Positions 11,313 through 23,800 of a stretch of DNA of 64,000 nucleotides are shown here, piece after piece (position 1 is the stretch's first letter; each line of letters begins with the position of its first letter). Made by a program: the position numbers and the translations under genes. The DNA is from Stagonosporopsis chrysanthemi (taxonomy: Eukaryota; Ascomycota; Dothideomycetes; Pleosporales; Didymellaceae), in the NCBI GenBank assembly GCA_022560025.1, contig JAFISE010000124.1:23447-87446 (forward strand), read 5' to 3'. Under the pieces are notes generated by a model. The model made no database searches. It was not told the DNA's origin and was given only the letters and a program-made list of their open reading frames with translations.

Positions 11313-13518
11313 ATGGCCCCGCCAAACAAGCAACGAGCGCGCAGAACGATCAAAGCGTGCGTGATCTGTCACAAGAAGAAAGTACGATGCGACATCGATG
11401 AAGTCGAAGGAGATCGGTGTACCCCGTGCACACGAGACGACTATCAATGCGTTCCTCGAGAACGCAAACGAAAGAGGTTCACTTTCAGTCCGTCACCACC
11501 TGCAAACCAGAGAAGAGTGAGGGTGCAAGACAGTGAATCTACACAGGTAGAAAGTGTCAGAGACGATTACGCAATTAACCATACAGCGAGTGGGAGTTCG
11601 GGCGAGGGAAGTAACTCTGTCTTTGTAGCAAATAACGCAGCAGTGTTGCCTGACCACGAGCTAAAGTCCGAGGTTGAATTCGGCAGAAGGCTGTCGAGCA
11701 CCGCGAGTCTGCAGGAACCTCCACTTTTGGAACGTCAGCTTGAACCCTCACTCAACTTGCCCTTCGGTAGCAACCCATCTAGGATGTCCGAAACCAGCTA
11801 CAGACCCAGGAACAGTGTCAGCTACCTCGGAAGATTGGAATACCTTCGTGGCGACCTTCCTGTTGATGATGACTCCGAGCTGCCGAACAAGGTTCCACAT
11901 CGATTGTCCACAACGGATATTGAGATCCTGCGCATTCAACAGGTCACCGAACTTCCTCCTCGCTCTGTTCGAGAGAGTCTGCTGGATGCTTTCTGGACGC
12001 GATGTTACCCGTGGACTCCCATAGTAGACCGCAGCTGGATCAGCGAACGGAGTCCTGGTACGACCTCGCTTCTGCTGCAGCATGCCATCTTTTTGGCTGG
12101 CAGCAGAGTCAGCGCTCCCGTACCAAACTATCCGTCAGAAGACTTCTACAGGAAAGCACGACTACTCTTCTGGATTGGTGTCGAAGACGATCCCATCATC
12201 AACATTGCATCTGCATGCCTTCTGCAATGGTGGAATCCTGAGGGACCGGAGCGGATATCTTTAGACACCAGCAGCTTCTGGGTTCGAGTCTGTGTCGGTC
12301 TTGCTTATCAAGTCGGATTGCATCGGGAGCCTAACGGAAAGCCAGATGCTGGCTTACGAAAGCGCATATGGTGGTCGTTAGTGACTCGCGACTGTCTTAT
12401 CAACGCAGGCCACGGTAGACCGCGTGCGATCGACCTCAAGCTTGCCGATGTCTCACCTATCTCTGTATTGGATTTTGATGGTGTAGCGGCTTCAGCAGAA
12501 CTGTTCTCAGCCTACGTGGGCATCTCGTGCATCTTGGGTATGGAGAATCAGAGTTTCACATGACGATCGTTTCACCACTGACATCTAGTACAGGCGATCT
12601 CACACAAAGCTATCTACGCAAACAGGGACTACAGGAGCAAAAGAAGTCACTAGAAGACAGGCTTTTCAGATGGCTCAAAACGCTGCCAGATCACCTGCAG
12701 CTATGCAGAGCAATTGAAGGGCGGTCTCTCAAGCCATACACATTCGAGGCTCGTCAGCTCCATGTCCAGTACTTCACTGTCTTGATCATCCTTAATCGGC
12801 CACTCGACCCAAAATTAGCACCATCGACGGCATCACTGCTTGCATCTTCATATGTTGCTGGCATGTTCGAAGACTTTATAGCTCGAGATGAGCTTCGCTA
12901 CTTAGGCCCGATCTTCACTTTCTACTGCTTGACTGCAGGCATGGCGCAGCTGTCATGCTATTGTTACTCAGAGATGATGGGTATGGCAGAACAGAGCCTC
13001 AACATCTTCGCTCGAGCGCTTGAAGAGCTAGGTAAAAGGTGGCCGACTGCTGTTGGTAGCTTGAAGCATCTGTAGGTGATCACGACTTGCTGCGACACAA
13101 CAAAACACGCTAATAAGGTCATAGGATGGACGTGCGCGAGAAAGCGACACAACATCCTCATCTAGGCCAGTTTCCGGATGTTAACCTCCCAACTACTACA
13201 GCACAATTCTTCTCCGATTTTGGTGCTGATCTCTGTCGAATGTGGCATCCAATCCACCAGCGACTGCCTCAAGCTGCGAACTTAGCTCCAAGAGACCTTG
13301 AAATGGCTGGTATTCTCCAAGGGCTGCGCACGCCAAACAACCATCACTTGGACCTTGACGTCACTGCTGATGTCGCTGCCCAGCATATGATGAACAACCA
13401 GTTGACAAGCGAGATAACTTTAGAGCCCACGTTACTACAGCCTCAGGAATGGTTTGGTCCTTACGCCATGGGTAACTGGCTAATGACAGACTGGGACCAG
13501 GGCGGCGTAGGGTGGTGA
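11313..13518 (+). CDS. Zn2Cys6 transcription factor with fungal-specific middle domain
   Basis: Nuclear DNA-binding regulator of 698 residues from exons 11313-12537, 12594-13071 and 13125-13518, with introns of 56 and 53 bases. The N-terminus holds the binuclear zinc cluster, starting at Cys16 with the spacing C-x2-C-x6-C-x9-C-x2-C-x6-C, then a basic linker RERKRKR. The middle part contains the fungal transcription-factor domain, with a stretch from WTRCYPWTPIVDRSW to LRKRIWWSLVTRDCLINAG. Splicing of intron 1 joins SCILG to DLTQSYLRKQ, and intron 2 joins SLKHL to MDVREK. The C-terminus is Gln-, Pro- and Asn-rich and may activate transcription. Targets are unknown. Its closest neighbours are the HET gene and the enoyl-CoA hydratase gene, and nothing in the sequence shows it controls either. 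Confidence 0.92.
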
Positions 13519-13831
13519 TCCAGCATCGCGACCTTCGCAAGCAGCCCTGTAAAGTCGCTCTAACAGCCTCAAAGTGGGATGCTCAAATTGAGCGACTAGC
13601 CGGGATAAGAGTTACCGAAAACCGCCGGATAATGGCAGGGGTCTAGCTACCCCACATCTCCGCACTGCGGGTACCGAGGCTGGTCACCCGCTGGTCACGG
13701 AAACACAGCACCGAGCACCGTCTCAATCTGGGGTCAGCAACATGCGAAAGTTGCAGAGCAGCACTCCTTGACGCGTGACATTCATGCTACATGGTACCGG
13801 ATAATTACTCCTCTCGACGTCAAATCTTGCA
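13519..13831. other. Intergenic stretch, probable promoter of the hydratase gene
   Basis: About 310 bases without a recognisable open frame. A pair CTGGTCACCCGCTGGTCACGG near 13681 is a short direct repeat and might be a factor-binding site. This is only a guess. Confidence 0.4.
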
Positions 13832-14617
13832 ATGGCGCTGGAATCGTACACTAACTTGCGCGTCGACCGCTATGGTCGCGTCTACGTAATCACCATGCAA
13901 AAAGCTCCCGAGAACCGTCTCAACGTCAAGTTTGCACAGGAAATCATTCGTGCGCTGCGAGATATTGAACAGGAGTTAGGACCAGATTCAGAGGGCTGCG
14001 TAATTACAAGAGGCAACGACGAAAAGTTCTGGTGCACAGGCTTAGAATTGGACGAATCTGATACAAATCCACACGCAAACAGTGATGGTTTCTTCCCAGT
14101 GAGCACACCAAGTGCCTTGATATCCATTATCACAGAACTGACAACGCTACAGCTTCTCGCGACACTCCTCGACTACCCTTTCCCAACGATTGCACTCCTC
14201 ACTGGCCACACATTCGGCGGTGCCTGCCCCTTCGCACTGGCCCACGACTACCGTATCATGAACTCCAAGCGCGGTTTCTTCAGCATGCCGCCCGTCAATC
14301 TCGGTCTGCACTTCCCCGGTATCGGCTTCTTACCACGCCTAAAGCTGCGTCCACAAATCGCACGTAAGATGCTCCTCGAGGCGCACAAATGGACCGGGAA
14401 AGAGGCAGTGCAGGACGGGATAGTGGATGAGATTGCTGAACCGGAAGAGATGTTGGAGGTTACACTCAAGAAAGCAAGGGGTATACAGGGAAAGGCTAAG
14501 ATGGGGGTGTATAGCTTGTTGAGGAATGAGCTTTGGGGTGAGGCCGCGGACAAGATTAGAGGGATCTGCTATGTGCATGGAAAGAGAACAACTGCGCCAG
14601 CGAAAGCAAAGATCTGA
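13832..14617 (+). CDS. Enoyl-CoA hydratase/isomerase, probably peroxisomal
   Basis: Crotonase-fold enzyme of the delta-isomerase type, acting on enoyl-CoA intermediates of fatty-acid beta-oxidation. The open frame is continuous (261 residues), but bases 14099-14152 form a credible 54-base phase-0 intron (GTGAGC to CTACAG) whose removal joins GFFP to LLATLLDYPFPTIAL. The spliced product is 243 residues. The crotonase core shows APENRLN, the oxyanion-hole stretch KFWCTGLEL, TGHTFGGACPFALAHDYRIM and FFSMPPVNLG. The C-terminal tripeptide AKI is a weak variant of a peroxisomal PTS1 signal. Because the intron is a multiple of three with no stop, both forms could be made. The substrate is not known. 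Confidence 0.9.
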   Translation: MALESYTNLRVDRYGRVYVITMQKAPENRLNVKFAQEIIRALRDIEQELGPDSEGCVITRGNDEKFWCTGLELDESDTNPHANSDGFFPVSTPSALISIITELTTLQLLATLLDYPFPTIALLTGHTFGGACPFALAHDYRIMNSKRGFFSMPPVNLGLHFPGIGFLPRLKLRPQIARKMLLEAHKWTGKEAVQDGIVDEIAEPEEMLEVTLKKARGIQGKAKMGVYSLLRNELWGEAADKIRGICYVHGKRTTAPAKAKI

Positions 14618-15731
14618 CGTGGACAGCAATACTACCCCGTCCAGTCAATAATAATCACTTCTCAAACATCAGGAATTTTCAACACGATTTGTCCAAGCCC
14701 TGTCCACGTTCTACATCGATTGAGTACTGGTGCGCCTATCTAGACCTGCGGCTAAGTGTCAAGGGACGCAGTAGTTGATGGTCGTCCACTCATTTTCAAG
14801 GTAGTTGCCGCCTCCGTGTGCACCACCAATTGCTAGTATGGATTCCGTGTACACCAGAACCAGGTCAAGTCTCGCATGTACTTTCCTGGCTCGCTAATCA
14901 AGGAGACCATACCGGCCTGGGAGCTTCCGAATTCACACGATACGGCTGTCTACATCACGGACGGGCAGCCCAACCTTGTTTAGGTATCCAAATCGGCGCG
15001 TGCTCGCTTATCGGAATGGAGCACGCTCATGTTCAGCCACTGTTGGTAGTGGCTTTCTGGCGCACGCATCACACGAACGCACTGTCGCTGGACAGAGCAT
15101 CTGGCACGTTCATGTTCCTGGGTCAAAGCCGACCTGGTTGTGTTGTTTTCAGGGCCCAGAACGCCTCAAGCTATGCCGTGACGGCGACATAGAGGTCGAA
15201 TCGGCATGAATTATCGGAGCAACCCCCTCTAAAGGGACACACAGCCACGTGATTCCTCAACAAATCCACAGCGCATGGTTCGCTCCCTCCTTGGCGTTTG
15301 GAACAAAATGAGGTGGGGCGTTTCAAGACTGTCACCGCGGGAGCTAGTGTTTTGAGCCTCAACATCAGCCAATCAGCACACGGCGCAAACGAGAACGGAT
15401 CGCAGCGACAGCCCTTGTTCATGCTCTCCCCTACAGTGCAAGTAAGCTTTGCCGCCGTTCCGGCTGCAGTGACGAGGCGAGGCGGCAAAGCGGGACAAAA
15501 TAGATACTTTAACGAGAATCGGTCGCTCATCCTGAAACCGAGTTAGGAGGAACAACACGAAAGAGGAACAGTATGTTCTATTTCGTGACACGCGTGAAGG
15601 ACGCTTGCCTGAGGATTAAATATTGCTCCGTCGCACGCAGATAGTATCCTCAGCAAGTTGCCCATTCCATTCACTTCACCACATTCGCTCATTATCTTTT
15701 CTACCTACATTCGCTTCGTATCAGACACAGG
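14618..15731. other. Long intergenic region, promoter of the DUF1996 gene at its right end
   Basis: No domain-bearing frame was found. Open frames at 14818-15192 and 15171-15530 look like chance. An AT-rich element GATTAAATATTG lies at about 15616, roughly 110 bases before ATG 15732, and a CT-rich leader follows. No repeat or RNA gene was recognised. Confidence 0.45.
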
Positions 15732-16715
15732 ATGTCTCCTTCCAACACTTTCATCTTGAGCGCTGCTCTCCTTGCTCAGCTCGGTAGCGCCTATACTGTC
15801 ATCAACGCCGCCGGGCCATTCATGTACAAGAACGTCGACCCAATTGTCTTCCCTGGCTCCTACAGCAAGTCGCACTTGCACTCCTTCTTCGGCTCCGATG
15901 GTATCACCGCCAGCACCACCAAGTCCTCCGAGCTTCAGTCTGGCTGCACCAACATGCAGAATGCCAACGACCTGTCCACGTACTGGATCCCCACCCCTCT
16001 GTATACCGCCGACGGCAAGACCTACGAGCCTATCCCCGTCTCGCGTTTCAGCGCATACTATAACCTCGGCGAGACGCCCGCCGAAGTCCCCATTCCCCAG
16101 AACGTCCGTATGGTCGCCGGCGATGCCACAGCCATGACCCAAGCCGCCTCGCCCGCTGACGCAAAAGTCGAGTGGTTCTGCGAGGGCGACGCCTCCAGCG
16201 GTCTGGACAGCAACGGCTTCCCGAGCAAGACATGCTCGACGCACCTCCAAGCCCTCCTCTGGTTCCCCAACTGCGTCAACGAACAAACCCTCGAAACCGG
16301 CTACAAGGCCCGCTCGCACGGCACCGCCAACTGGTGCCCCACGGGCATGAAGTCGATGCCGCAGCTGCGCTTCTCGATCCGCTTCGACCTGCGCAAGGCG
16401 CTGCCCAACGGCTGGTCGGGCAGCTTCCCCGGCAAGCTGGCCTGCGGCCCTGCGTGGTGCTACCACGGCGACTTCATCAACGGCTGGACTGAAGAGTCGG
16501 CCAAGAGCATGGTCGCCACTACAGCCGACAAGCGCGAATTCATGGCTGTCGAGGGCAAGCTGGGCAAAGATGGCGCGAAGCCTACTTGCAAGTCTGCGGA
16601 TAAGGAGCCCAGCAAGGGTACTAGTGATTACAACACGAGCGTCAGCATGATGAGCAAGCGTGAGGTTCCTGCGCTGGGCTGGGAGAGTAGGACCAGGTTC
16701 GCGACGCACTTGTAG
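15732..16715 (+). CDS. Secreted DUF1996 protein
   Basis: A single-exon protein of 327 residues with a cleavable signal peptide (MSPSNTFILSAALLAQLGSA). The DUF1996 signature follows almost at once: DPIVFPGSYSKSHLHSFFGSD, then STYWIPTPLY and LPNGWSG. The domain fills most of the protein. In other fungi it is often joined to WSC domains, but none is present here, so this is a stand-alone form. The biochemical activity of the family is not known to me. Codon use is strongly biased to C at third positions, unlike several neighbours, which suggests high expression. The antisense frame 15705-16727 is a by-product of this bias. It is convergent with the monooxygenase gene, with about 300 bases between the two stops. 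Confidence 0.93.
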   Translation: MSPSNTFILSAALLAQLGSAYTVINAAGPFMYKNVDPIVFPGSYSKSHLHSFFGSDGITASTTKSSELQSGCTNMQNANDLSTYWIPTPLYTADGKTYEPIPVSRFSAYYNLGETPAEVPIPQNVRMVAGDATAMTQAASPADAKVEWFCEGDASSGLDSNGFPSKTCSTHLQALLWFPNCVNEQTLETGYKARSHGTANWCPTGMKSMPQLRFSIRFDLRKALPNGWSGSFPGKLACGPAWCYHGDFINGWTEESAKSMVATTADKREFMAVEGKLGKDGAKPTCKSADKEPSKGTSDYNTSVSMMSKREVPALGWESRTRFATHL

Positions 16716-17011
16716 ATGAGTGAACATCTCGACTATGTAGTATAGGTGGAAAGCCTTCTTGTATATACTTTTTTCTGGGGGTTAGCTCGACCGCAGAGGA
16801 AATAGTTGACGGGATGGATATAGGCTCGAGACTGCACCCCAACCAGAAAGCGTAGTCGATGAGATAGTAACACTATGACAAGCCTTGATGGCCGTAACTT
16901 TCAAACCTGCTCGCGTTTGTGCATCATCACCAGCATTTGCCCCTCACCCTTCAAGAGATAGTTTGATCAATTAATTGATTGACTGGCGCGGCGGCGCCCG
17001 GGATCGTGGGT

Positions 17012-18602
17012 CTATGTGCTCTGCTTCTCATACCTCATCCCGTTATCCAAATCACAGTGCTTCGCCTTCCAGCTGTCCACGAAATAATGCTCTCTCGGCG
17101 TCCACGGCCCCCTGCGTCCACACTTCGGCATACTATCCAGACTCTTCTTGATATACGTACTGCTCAGTGGACTAACACTCTGGGGATTCTTCTTCTCCTC
17201 CTCAGAAATAGTCGGTATCGCAGCCGTATACCCATTGTCGTTCATGTGCTTGATGACCCTGCAGAAGAGACGCGACGCGGTGTCAGACCCCAGTGTCCAC
17301 GATGCGTTCCAGTACCCGATGATCTGCCCAAGATTCGGCACATTGGACAGCATAGAGAAATGCCACATGTACTCGCTGGGCACGTCGACGCGTTTCCCAT
17401 CGACAGCGAGGTCGATGCCGCCCAGGAATCGCAGGTTGAGCCCTGTTGCGGTGATGATGATGTCGGCGTCGAGTTTCTCGCCGCTGTTCAGTTCGATGCC
17501 GTCCGCGACTACGGTTTTTATCGTGTCGGTTACGATGCTGGCGCGCCCACTGTGGAGGGATTTAAAGAAATCGCCGTCGGGGCAGAGGCACAGACGCTGT
17601 TCCCAGGGGTTGTAGCCGGGCTTGAAGTGTGGGTCGATGGGAAAGTCGTCGGGGAGCTGCTTTTTGGTGGCGCCGCGGATTAGGTTTGCGGCTGCGGAGG
17701 GGAAATAGATGCAGAAGTAGTAGAGGAGGATAGGAACGAGGGTGAATTGGAAACCTGGAGGAAGATTAGCAAAAGGTTCATGGGTGAGAAGGGGGGGGGG
17801 GGGGGAAACACATACGCTTCCACTTTAACACCATCCACTGCGGCAGCATCCTCTGCCACCAAGGCAGTATCGAGTTGTTGCCCGGCTGCGATAGGCCCAG
17901 GATGTAACTGGGGCTCCTCTGCAGCTGCGTGACGTGTCCTACGCCGCCGTCAACGAGCGCAGGGAGCAGTGTAATTGCCGTCGCGCCGCTGCCAATGACC
18001 ACGACCTTTTTGCCCTTGTAGTCGAGGTCCTCCGGCCAAAACTGAGGGTGGATTGTCTGCCCCTCGAAGTTGTCCGCCAAGCCAGGAATATGCGCAAACA
18101 TAGGCTTCTCATAACTGTAGTACCCCGTACCAAGGATCATCCACTTGGCCCAGTACACCACCCTCTTCTTCTCCTCGCCGCGCCCAACATCGACCTGCAC
18201 CTGCCATCGCTGCTGCTCGGAGCTCCAATCAGCACTGGCGACCTTCTGGTTGTAGCGTATGCGGTTCTCGATGTCGAACTTCTGCACCGTGTCGCGCAGG
18301 TAGGTGAGGATGTTGTCGCCCGTCGCAATGGGGTTGCGCGCTTTCCATGGGTTGAACTTAAAGCCCAGCGTGTGCAGGTCGGAGTCGGAGCGCACACCGG
18401 GGTACTTGAACTGCGACCACGTGCCGCCGAGCTCGTGGCGGCCCTCGAGGATCGCGTATGATGACGTGGGCAGCTCCGTCTGTACGTGGTAGGCGGCATT
18501 GACGCCGCTGATGCCTGCGCCAATGATGAGCACGTCGAGGTGGGTTTCGTTGTCGGCGTAGCCCGCCGTGCGTTTGCCAGGGGTGGTGGCGTGGCCGTTC
18601 AT
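17012..18602 (-). CDS. FAD/NADPH monooxygenase of the Baeyer-Villiger type
   Basis: Two exons on the minus strand, 18602-17816 and 17754-17012, give 509 residues. The 61-base intron removes a frame break and joins VLKWK to RFQFTLVPILLYYF. The N-terminal FAD-binding Rossmann motif is VLIIGAGISG. The Baeyer-Villiger fingerprint FxGxxxHxxxW(P/D) is seen as FEGQTIHPQFWP. The second, NADPH-binding motif is VVVIGSGATA. A C-terminal ATGLN motif lies in IIITATGLNLRF. The class inserts oxygen next to a ketone or hydroxylates heteroatoms. The substrate is unknown. I chose ATG 18602 (MNGHATTPG). The frame stays open further upstream but with no ATG. The hydrophobic stretch LVPILLYYFCIYF could touch a membrane. 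The intron contains a run of 15 G on the plus strand, which reads as poly-C on the coding strand. Confidence 0.92.
17755..17815 (-). other. Intron of the monooxygenase gene with a 15-base homopolymer
   Basis: GT at 17815 and AG at 17755 on the minus strand. The plus strand shows 15 consecutive G at 17791-17805, which is C-rich in the transcript. Such runs are prone to length change and sequencing error, but the spliced frame does not depend on their length. Confidence 0.85.
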
Positions 18603-20820
18603 GCTGGGCGTGAAGCTGTGTTGCGTGACCCTTGCTGTCGCCAATGCTGACTGCAGGTGACGCAGGTACGGAATGTAGGAGCGAGAGTCGACCGATCGTC
18701 CTCAATGTCGAACCTGAGATAGATGTGTTAGGCAGGTCACAATGCTCATGCAAGACGCGACAGTCTACTGAACCAGAGGCCGCGCCTCCACCCACAGCTC
18801 ATATATCGCCCGCCTTCCCCAACGACGCTATCTTCTTGTTTGCCATCATCCTTCGGAACCCGTCTCGTCCGTGGCCAAGGTCTCCGAGTCCGACTGCAAT
18901 TGGTCTCTTTCTTGCGTAGAGTGGCTCGACATGTCTGCTCAAAATCGTCATTTCTCCATCTCTTTCCTGATTGTGCCGAGGCATACCTAAAGGGGCAAGG
19001 TGTCCCGCAACGCTGGCCGCAATCGGCCTAGCCTCAATTTTGAAGTGCCCATGTTCTCCATCTCTCCGCAAATGAAGGGAGATGAGCGAAGTACTCACAC
19101 ACATATGGACCTAGGTTGTCTGTCTCGTGCAGCATCTGGGGGCAGTCGTTGCGACGGAGCAGCGTGACTGCCGAGATACCGTCAACGGTCGAGCGATGCC
19201 CTGTTGTTTTCCTTCGAAGGCGTTGACTCTTACCTAACAACTGCATTTTGAACATCCCTTACCCTGTTAGAACCCTCTCGTCTTCGTAATAACTTCCCTT
19301 TCCTCAACATTTGATCGTTGAACGGCTGCAGCAACTTGCGCAGATCCGTTGGAATCTTGACTTTTGCCCCCGTCCCTCATCGAATCTTCGTTGTTATTTA
19401 CGGTCGGTCGTCACACTACTTCAGGTGTTCTTAGGCGGTGACAGAACCTGTCAGTCTCAGGTAATGTAGTGGCTGGAAAGCTGCCTTTCAGGCTAAAGAT
19501 ATGCATGCTATGTATCGCTGAGCGGCGTCTCAAAGCCAGCAAGGCTCACCTGCTTCCGTCTTGTCAAAGCACTACACGGTCTGCACTTACTTTCATCGTG
19601 TTCTCTCTTGCTCCAACCATGGTAAATTGTTCTAGAAGTTCACGTCGTTTTTGTATCTGTAGGCCATCTTCGTCGCCCTCATTGTGGAATGAGGTGCTCT
19701 TTCCTTCCTTGGAGGACCCGCATGCTGACCCGAAAGGCTACATTAGGCTTCTCGTCACGAAAACGCGTCTGGCGCTCACCAAACTCTATCTGGATACCGC
19801 AGCCTCGACAATCGAATCTTGCGATTATCGACATGTTACGATAAGGAATGAATCGGCAGCCCGGAAAACTTCTCTTGCGAATCAGCCTCCCAGCAAAAGA
19901 CCGTCACCTGCAGGTGATGTATGTGAAAGCGCCTACAGAGGACCAGAGTGCCCAAAGGTTGCTTTTCTCGCGTGTGGCGGCATGAATGATGTCGAGCCCA
20001 TGCGACAGCACACAGCTACACGCATGTCAGTGCGCCTGGAACGGTGCCTACGAGGGTGATTGTGTAGCCTCGGACGATGTCGTTGAGACCATCTTTGGAG
20101 AGCTTTGATGCCGTGTTGTGCGTCCATACGTGCAGATCCAGCGGCTATTCCCACGAACCGAATCCACTCAGCTGTACAAGAGAAGTTCCGACTACATTGC
20201 GCAATATGGGATCGTCTTGGCCCGAGGAACGCCGCATTTATCAACTACAGCGTGCAGCAGCCACACCGGATCGCGCGGCAGCAGATCGTGTTGTCAATAT
20301 ACCGATAGAGAGGTATCGACCTTCCTTTTGAGCAAAGACATCGCGTCCATGTATCTGCTGTCACACGCTGAGAAGCAATGTTTCACCTTCGAGACGCTTT
20401 TCTGAATCCTTTCGCTTCAGTACTACTGAATTGGGAACACCGTACGCAGGCCGCTTGCAGTCTTCCGATAAGAACCACTGTGATTCTTTTTACGATATGC
20501 AGGAGCTAATCTCGAATTGCTTACTCTGTCTCTTCCTAGCCCAAGACGCTCAGTTCTTCTTTCCGATATGCGTGTGCTAGTATCACAAACTGGCTATACT
20601 TGGCTACTAGAAAGGATGATGTTTTCTCTTAGGCACCTACCCTCTATCTTTACACTGCCGGTCCTGCTCTCTAGCGATGAAGAATTGTCCCTTTTGACCA
20701 GCAGCCACTGTATCCACCATCAATCTGTGGCTAAATTCTCACGTGGCATAATCGTTTCCCCCTTCGATACGCCAACTCATCATCCAAAGATCGCATCCTT
20801 GCAAAATCCATTCCAGGGCC
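18603..20820. other. Long intergenic region between divergent monooxygenase and CorA-like genes
   Basis: 2.2 kb without a recognised gene. It should hold the promoters of both flanking genes. The largest frame (19469-20059, plus) encodes 196 residues with no domain, signal peptide or good start context. Frames at 20077-20405 and 20517-20891 overlap in several phases, as expected of non-coding sequence. A decayed or lineage-specific gene cannot be excluded. Confidence 0.4.
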
Positions 20821-23800
20821 ATGAAATTCGAGAAAAGCTTTCTCTGGGACCCCAGAAGCTTGGAAAACAATGTGTTCATCAAAGCACCTGAAGAACCCTC
20901 ACGCAAACCGCCCAAAAAAGCTCGCAAGCGCCCAGCGCTGGCTGATCTCCATGGGTATGCCTCATTTGGCGATCGAGGCACTACTGTGAGCGTCAATGCC
21001 TATGGGCATATTATGCAAATTTCTCAATACCTTGGAGTGGGATTGTCTGGGTTCTTCTGCGTTGATCTTCCAAGCTACTCAAGGCCATACTTGGTACAAA
21101 ATCGAATGAAAGATCTCATGAAGTCGTCACGAATGTCGCATAAGGGATTGCGGCTTGATATTGTCGAATGGATAGACTTTCCAGGCACACCAGACTTGGG
21201 GTTCATGTACGACCGATGGCCGCGCTATATATACAGGACCAGTCCAGCGAAATCGTCTGACAGCAAAGACTTCCTGCTATCCATACAGTACTTTTGCTCC
21301 GAAAATACTGTTGTACAGACATATCTCGTACGCAATCCTGAAGACAAGGTCTTGGGTCGGGAAGTAAAGTTGACGAAACTGCGACTTGCCCAGGACATCC
21401 TCATTCGAACTGCTAATTTTGTGGACGACAACGACTTTGATAAAAGCTGGACAACAGATTCCGAACCTTTGATTAACTTGTATGCTTCAGAACATCACAT
21501 GGTTGTCACACGCAAAATCGCAGAAGACATCTTGAAAGAGGGAAAGGTGGGGGTAATGGACTCACCAGAAGGCAACAGTGACGGCCGTCCTGTGGCTGTT
21601 GCACTTGAAATCTCGGCCCTGATGAACAACGAACCATTAACCATCGACGATAACTCCTGTATCACTGTTGACGATATGCAACCGCAGCTGGAAATCACAA
21701 TTATGTACAAACTTCAACTGCTGTCTCAGAAACAGATGGATCATCTCGACACCAAGACAAGAGAAGTGCGAGAAAGCCGAAAAAAAGCCTTAGGTAGTGA
21801 CCTTTCCACGGTATCAAAATCTCAACATGTCAGCTCGCAGCAGGAGGTGGCACTGGTTGACTCAAATACTGGATTCACTGAGTCTCTGGAAGTCAATAAA
21901 CAAACTTTGTCAGCACAGCCACGAGAAAGCCAAGAAGATGATGCAGCACTTTCAGAAGACGCAAGTAGAACTGCTGTGCAAGACGGGCATGAACAGCAAG
22001 CGAAGAGAGTTGGCAGCTACTCAAGCGACCTGCCCAGATTAGGCAATAAGGTCCTGGAGAGTATGCAACAAGAGTTTTGCGAGAAAACAGATTTCAGCAA
22101 AATCATCTTTTCCCATGAACCCTCCCTGGACTTCGTCTTTCGTCGCAATCTGGAGCACGTTTTATCTGTATGTAGTATTCCAATCGGGAATGAAAAAATC
22201 GCGATCACTTGTGGCGATATCTCGGGTCACAGAGTTGGCCCTAGAGCTAGCTTGTAAGTTCACAAGCATCACTGCCAACGTCTATACTGACACTTCCCTA
22301 GATCTGCTGTTCAGTTCCTACAGTCTGTTCTTACGTACCTTGACGTGGAAAATGCTGTGTCCTCGGAACTGCGAATGAAAAATGCACGTTCCTACGGTGA
22401 CAAGAGTACTAATACCGAGACGAAGATGGCGACGCCAGCCACGCAAATTCACGACAAAACTTCAGGCACCGTCAACGCGAACAGTCCGCTATCTACGGAG
22501 AACATCTATGTCAAGACAGTCCACAATCGGGTGAAAAGTGTGCTAAGAGGGCACATAACATGGATTTGCACTACATATGAAGTTATAGCAGACAATCCTT
22601 TGGAACATGACACCCCAGAAGAACCCTCAAAAGTACTCTTAAACGAAACTTCAAAAGAAACTCCAGAAGACCCCTCGGAAAAATCCTTAGCGAAATCTCC
22701 GGGAGACGATTTGCCGGAAAGAGGTTCTCTAGAGAACATTTTATCCAAGGACACAACTTCAGATAGGGAGTCATTGGAAGCTCAATCCTTGGATGATGAG
22801 TCTTTGGCAAACAAATCGTTCTCGCCCCATTACTGGCCAACCGGATACAGTATCAAAGAAACTGAATGGCTACCGTCTCCATCACTGATGGATACACCCC
22901 TCCTCTTGCTCAAGGTCTTGTCGTATCTTCAGCTCGAACAAGGGAAGAAAGAAAATCAACGAGCGCTCGGACCTAGAGTTCACGGATGGATTAAAACTCT
23001 TCACAAATTGAATACCCAGGGAGCTTACGCCTTTTTTGAGAGGCTAGAAGCCCTAGACGCGTACTCTGTCGACGGTAACTACGCTAGTGATCTCAAGCTT
23101 CGGCTATCAGATCACGTCATGATCGGTATGGCTTTACATTGCGTTGAGAGCCTAACCGAGATGGACTTGCCGTGCGAGGAGCTTTGTTATTATCCCTACG
23201 ATGAAGTAAGGTGTAAGATCCTGAAGCGTTTCACAGTCGAATATCCCGTTTCAAAACAACGCATGCTAGCTACCAGCAGGTGGACGGAAAAGACGAGATT
23301 TCTTTTCCACTCCACGGATACTTTCCTTTTTACTGCGACCGAGATGAATTTCTTCACTGGATCCGAGAAGCCTTCAAAGACATCCAATTCCTCAAAGGAC
23401 GGCAGAAATCACCCCAAAGCAGGGGATTCTTGGCGACATATCGATGATAGGTGGGCTAAACTTCTTGAGGCTCAGATTTATCACGAAGAGTACCGACAGA
23501 TGGATTGGATTAAACCACTGTGGTACGTACTCGTATATGCACTCGCATCCAAAGGGAGACGTGTCAACAACAAGCAACCTGAGGCCATACTGGAAGACAC
23601 AGGCTTCGATCTTTTCGCAATGTGCAGATACAATGGGTTATTCCCTGGATTACTGACGCCAAATCGTTTACCAACTGTCTACGAAGACGAGTTGGATCGA
23701 GATGACTATTGGTTCTCCAGTTTTGAGATTCCGTACATACTTTGGATATGCTCTCAGACAGACGCCAGTGATCTGAGTGTCTCATACACTAATGAATCTG

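Noticed and set aside
15705..16727. Open frame of 340 residues on the minus strand
   Set aside because: It is fully antisense to the DUF1996 gene and caused by its biased codon use. No conserved motif is present.
17934..18461. Plus-strand open frame of 175 residues
   Set aside because: Antisense to the first exon of the monooxygenase gene, whose motifs are unmistakable.
5728..18602. A secondary-metabolite or aromatic-degradation cluster from hydrolase, regulator, hydratase and monooxygenase
   Set aside because: The enzymes come from unrelated families, are interrupted by GH71, HET and DUF1996 genes, and no core synthase is present.
19469..20059. Open frame of 196 residues in a long spacer
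   Set aside because: No domain, signal peptide or intron-compatible extension. It was left as non-coding, though a lineage-specific gene is possible.
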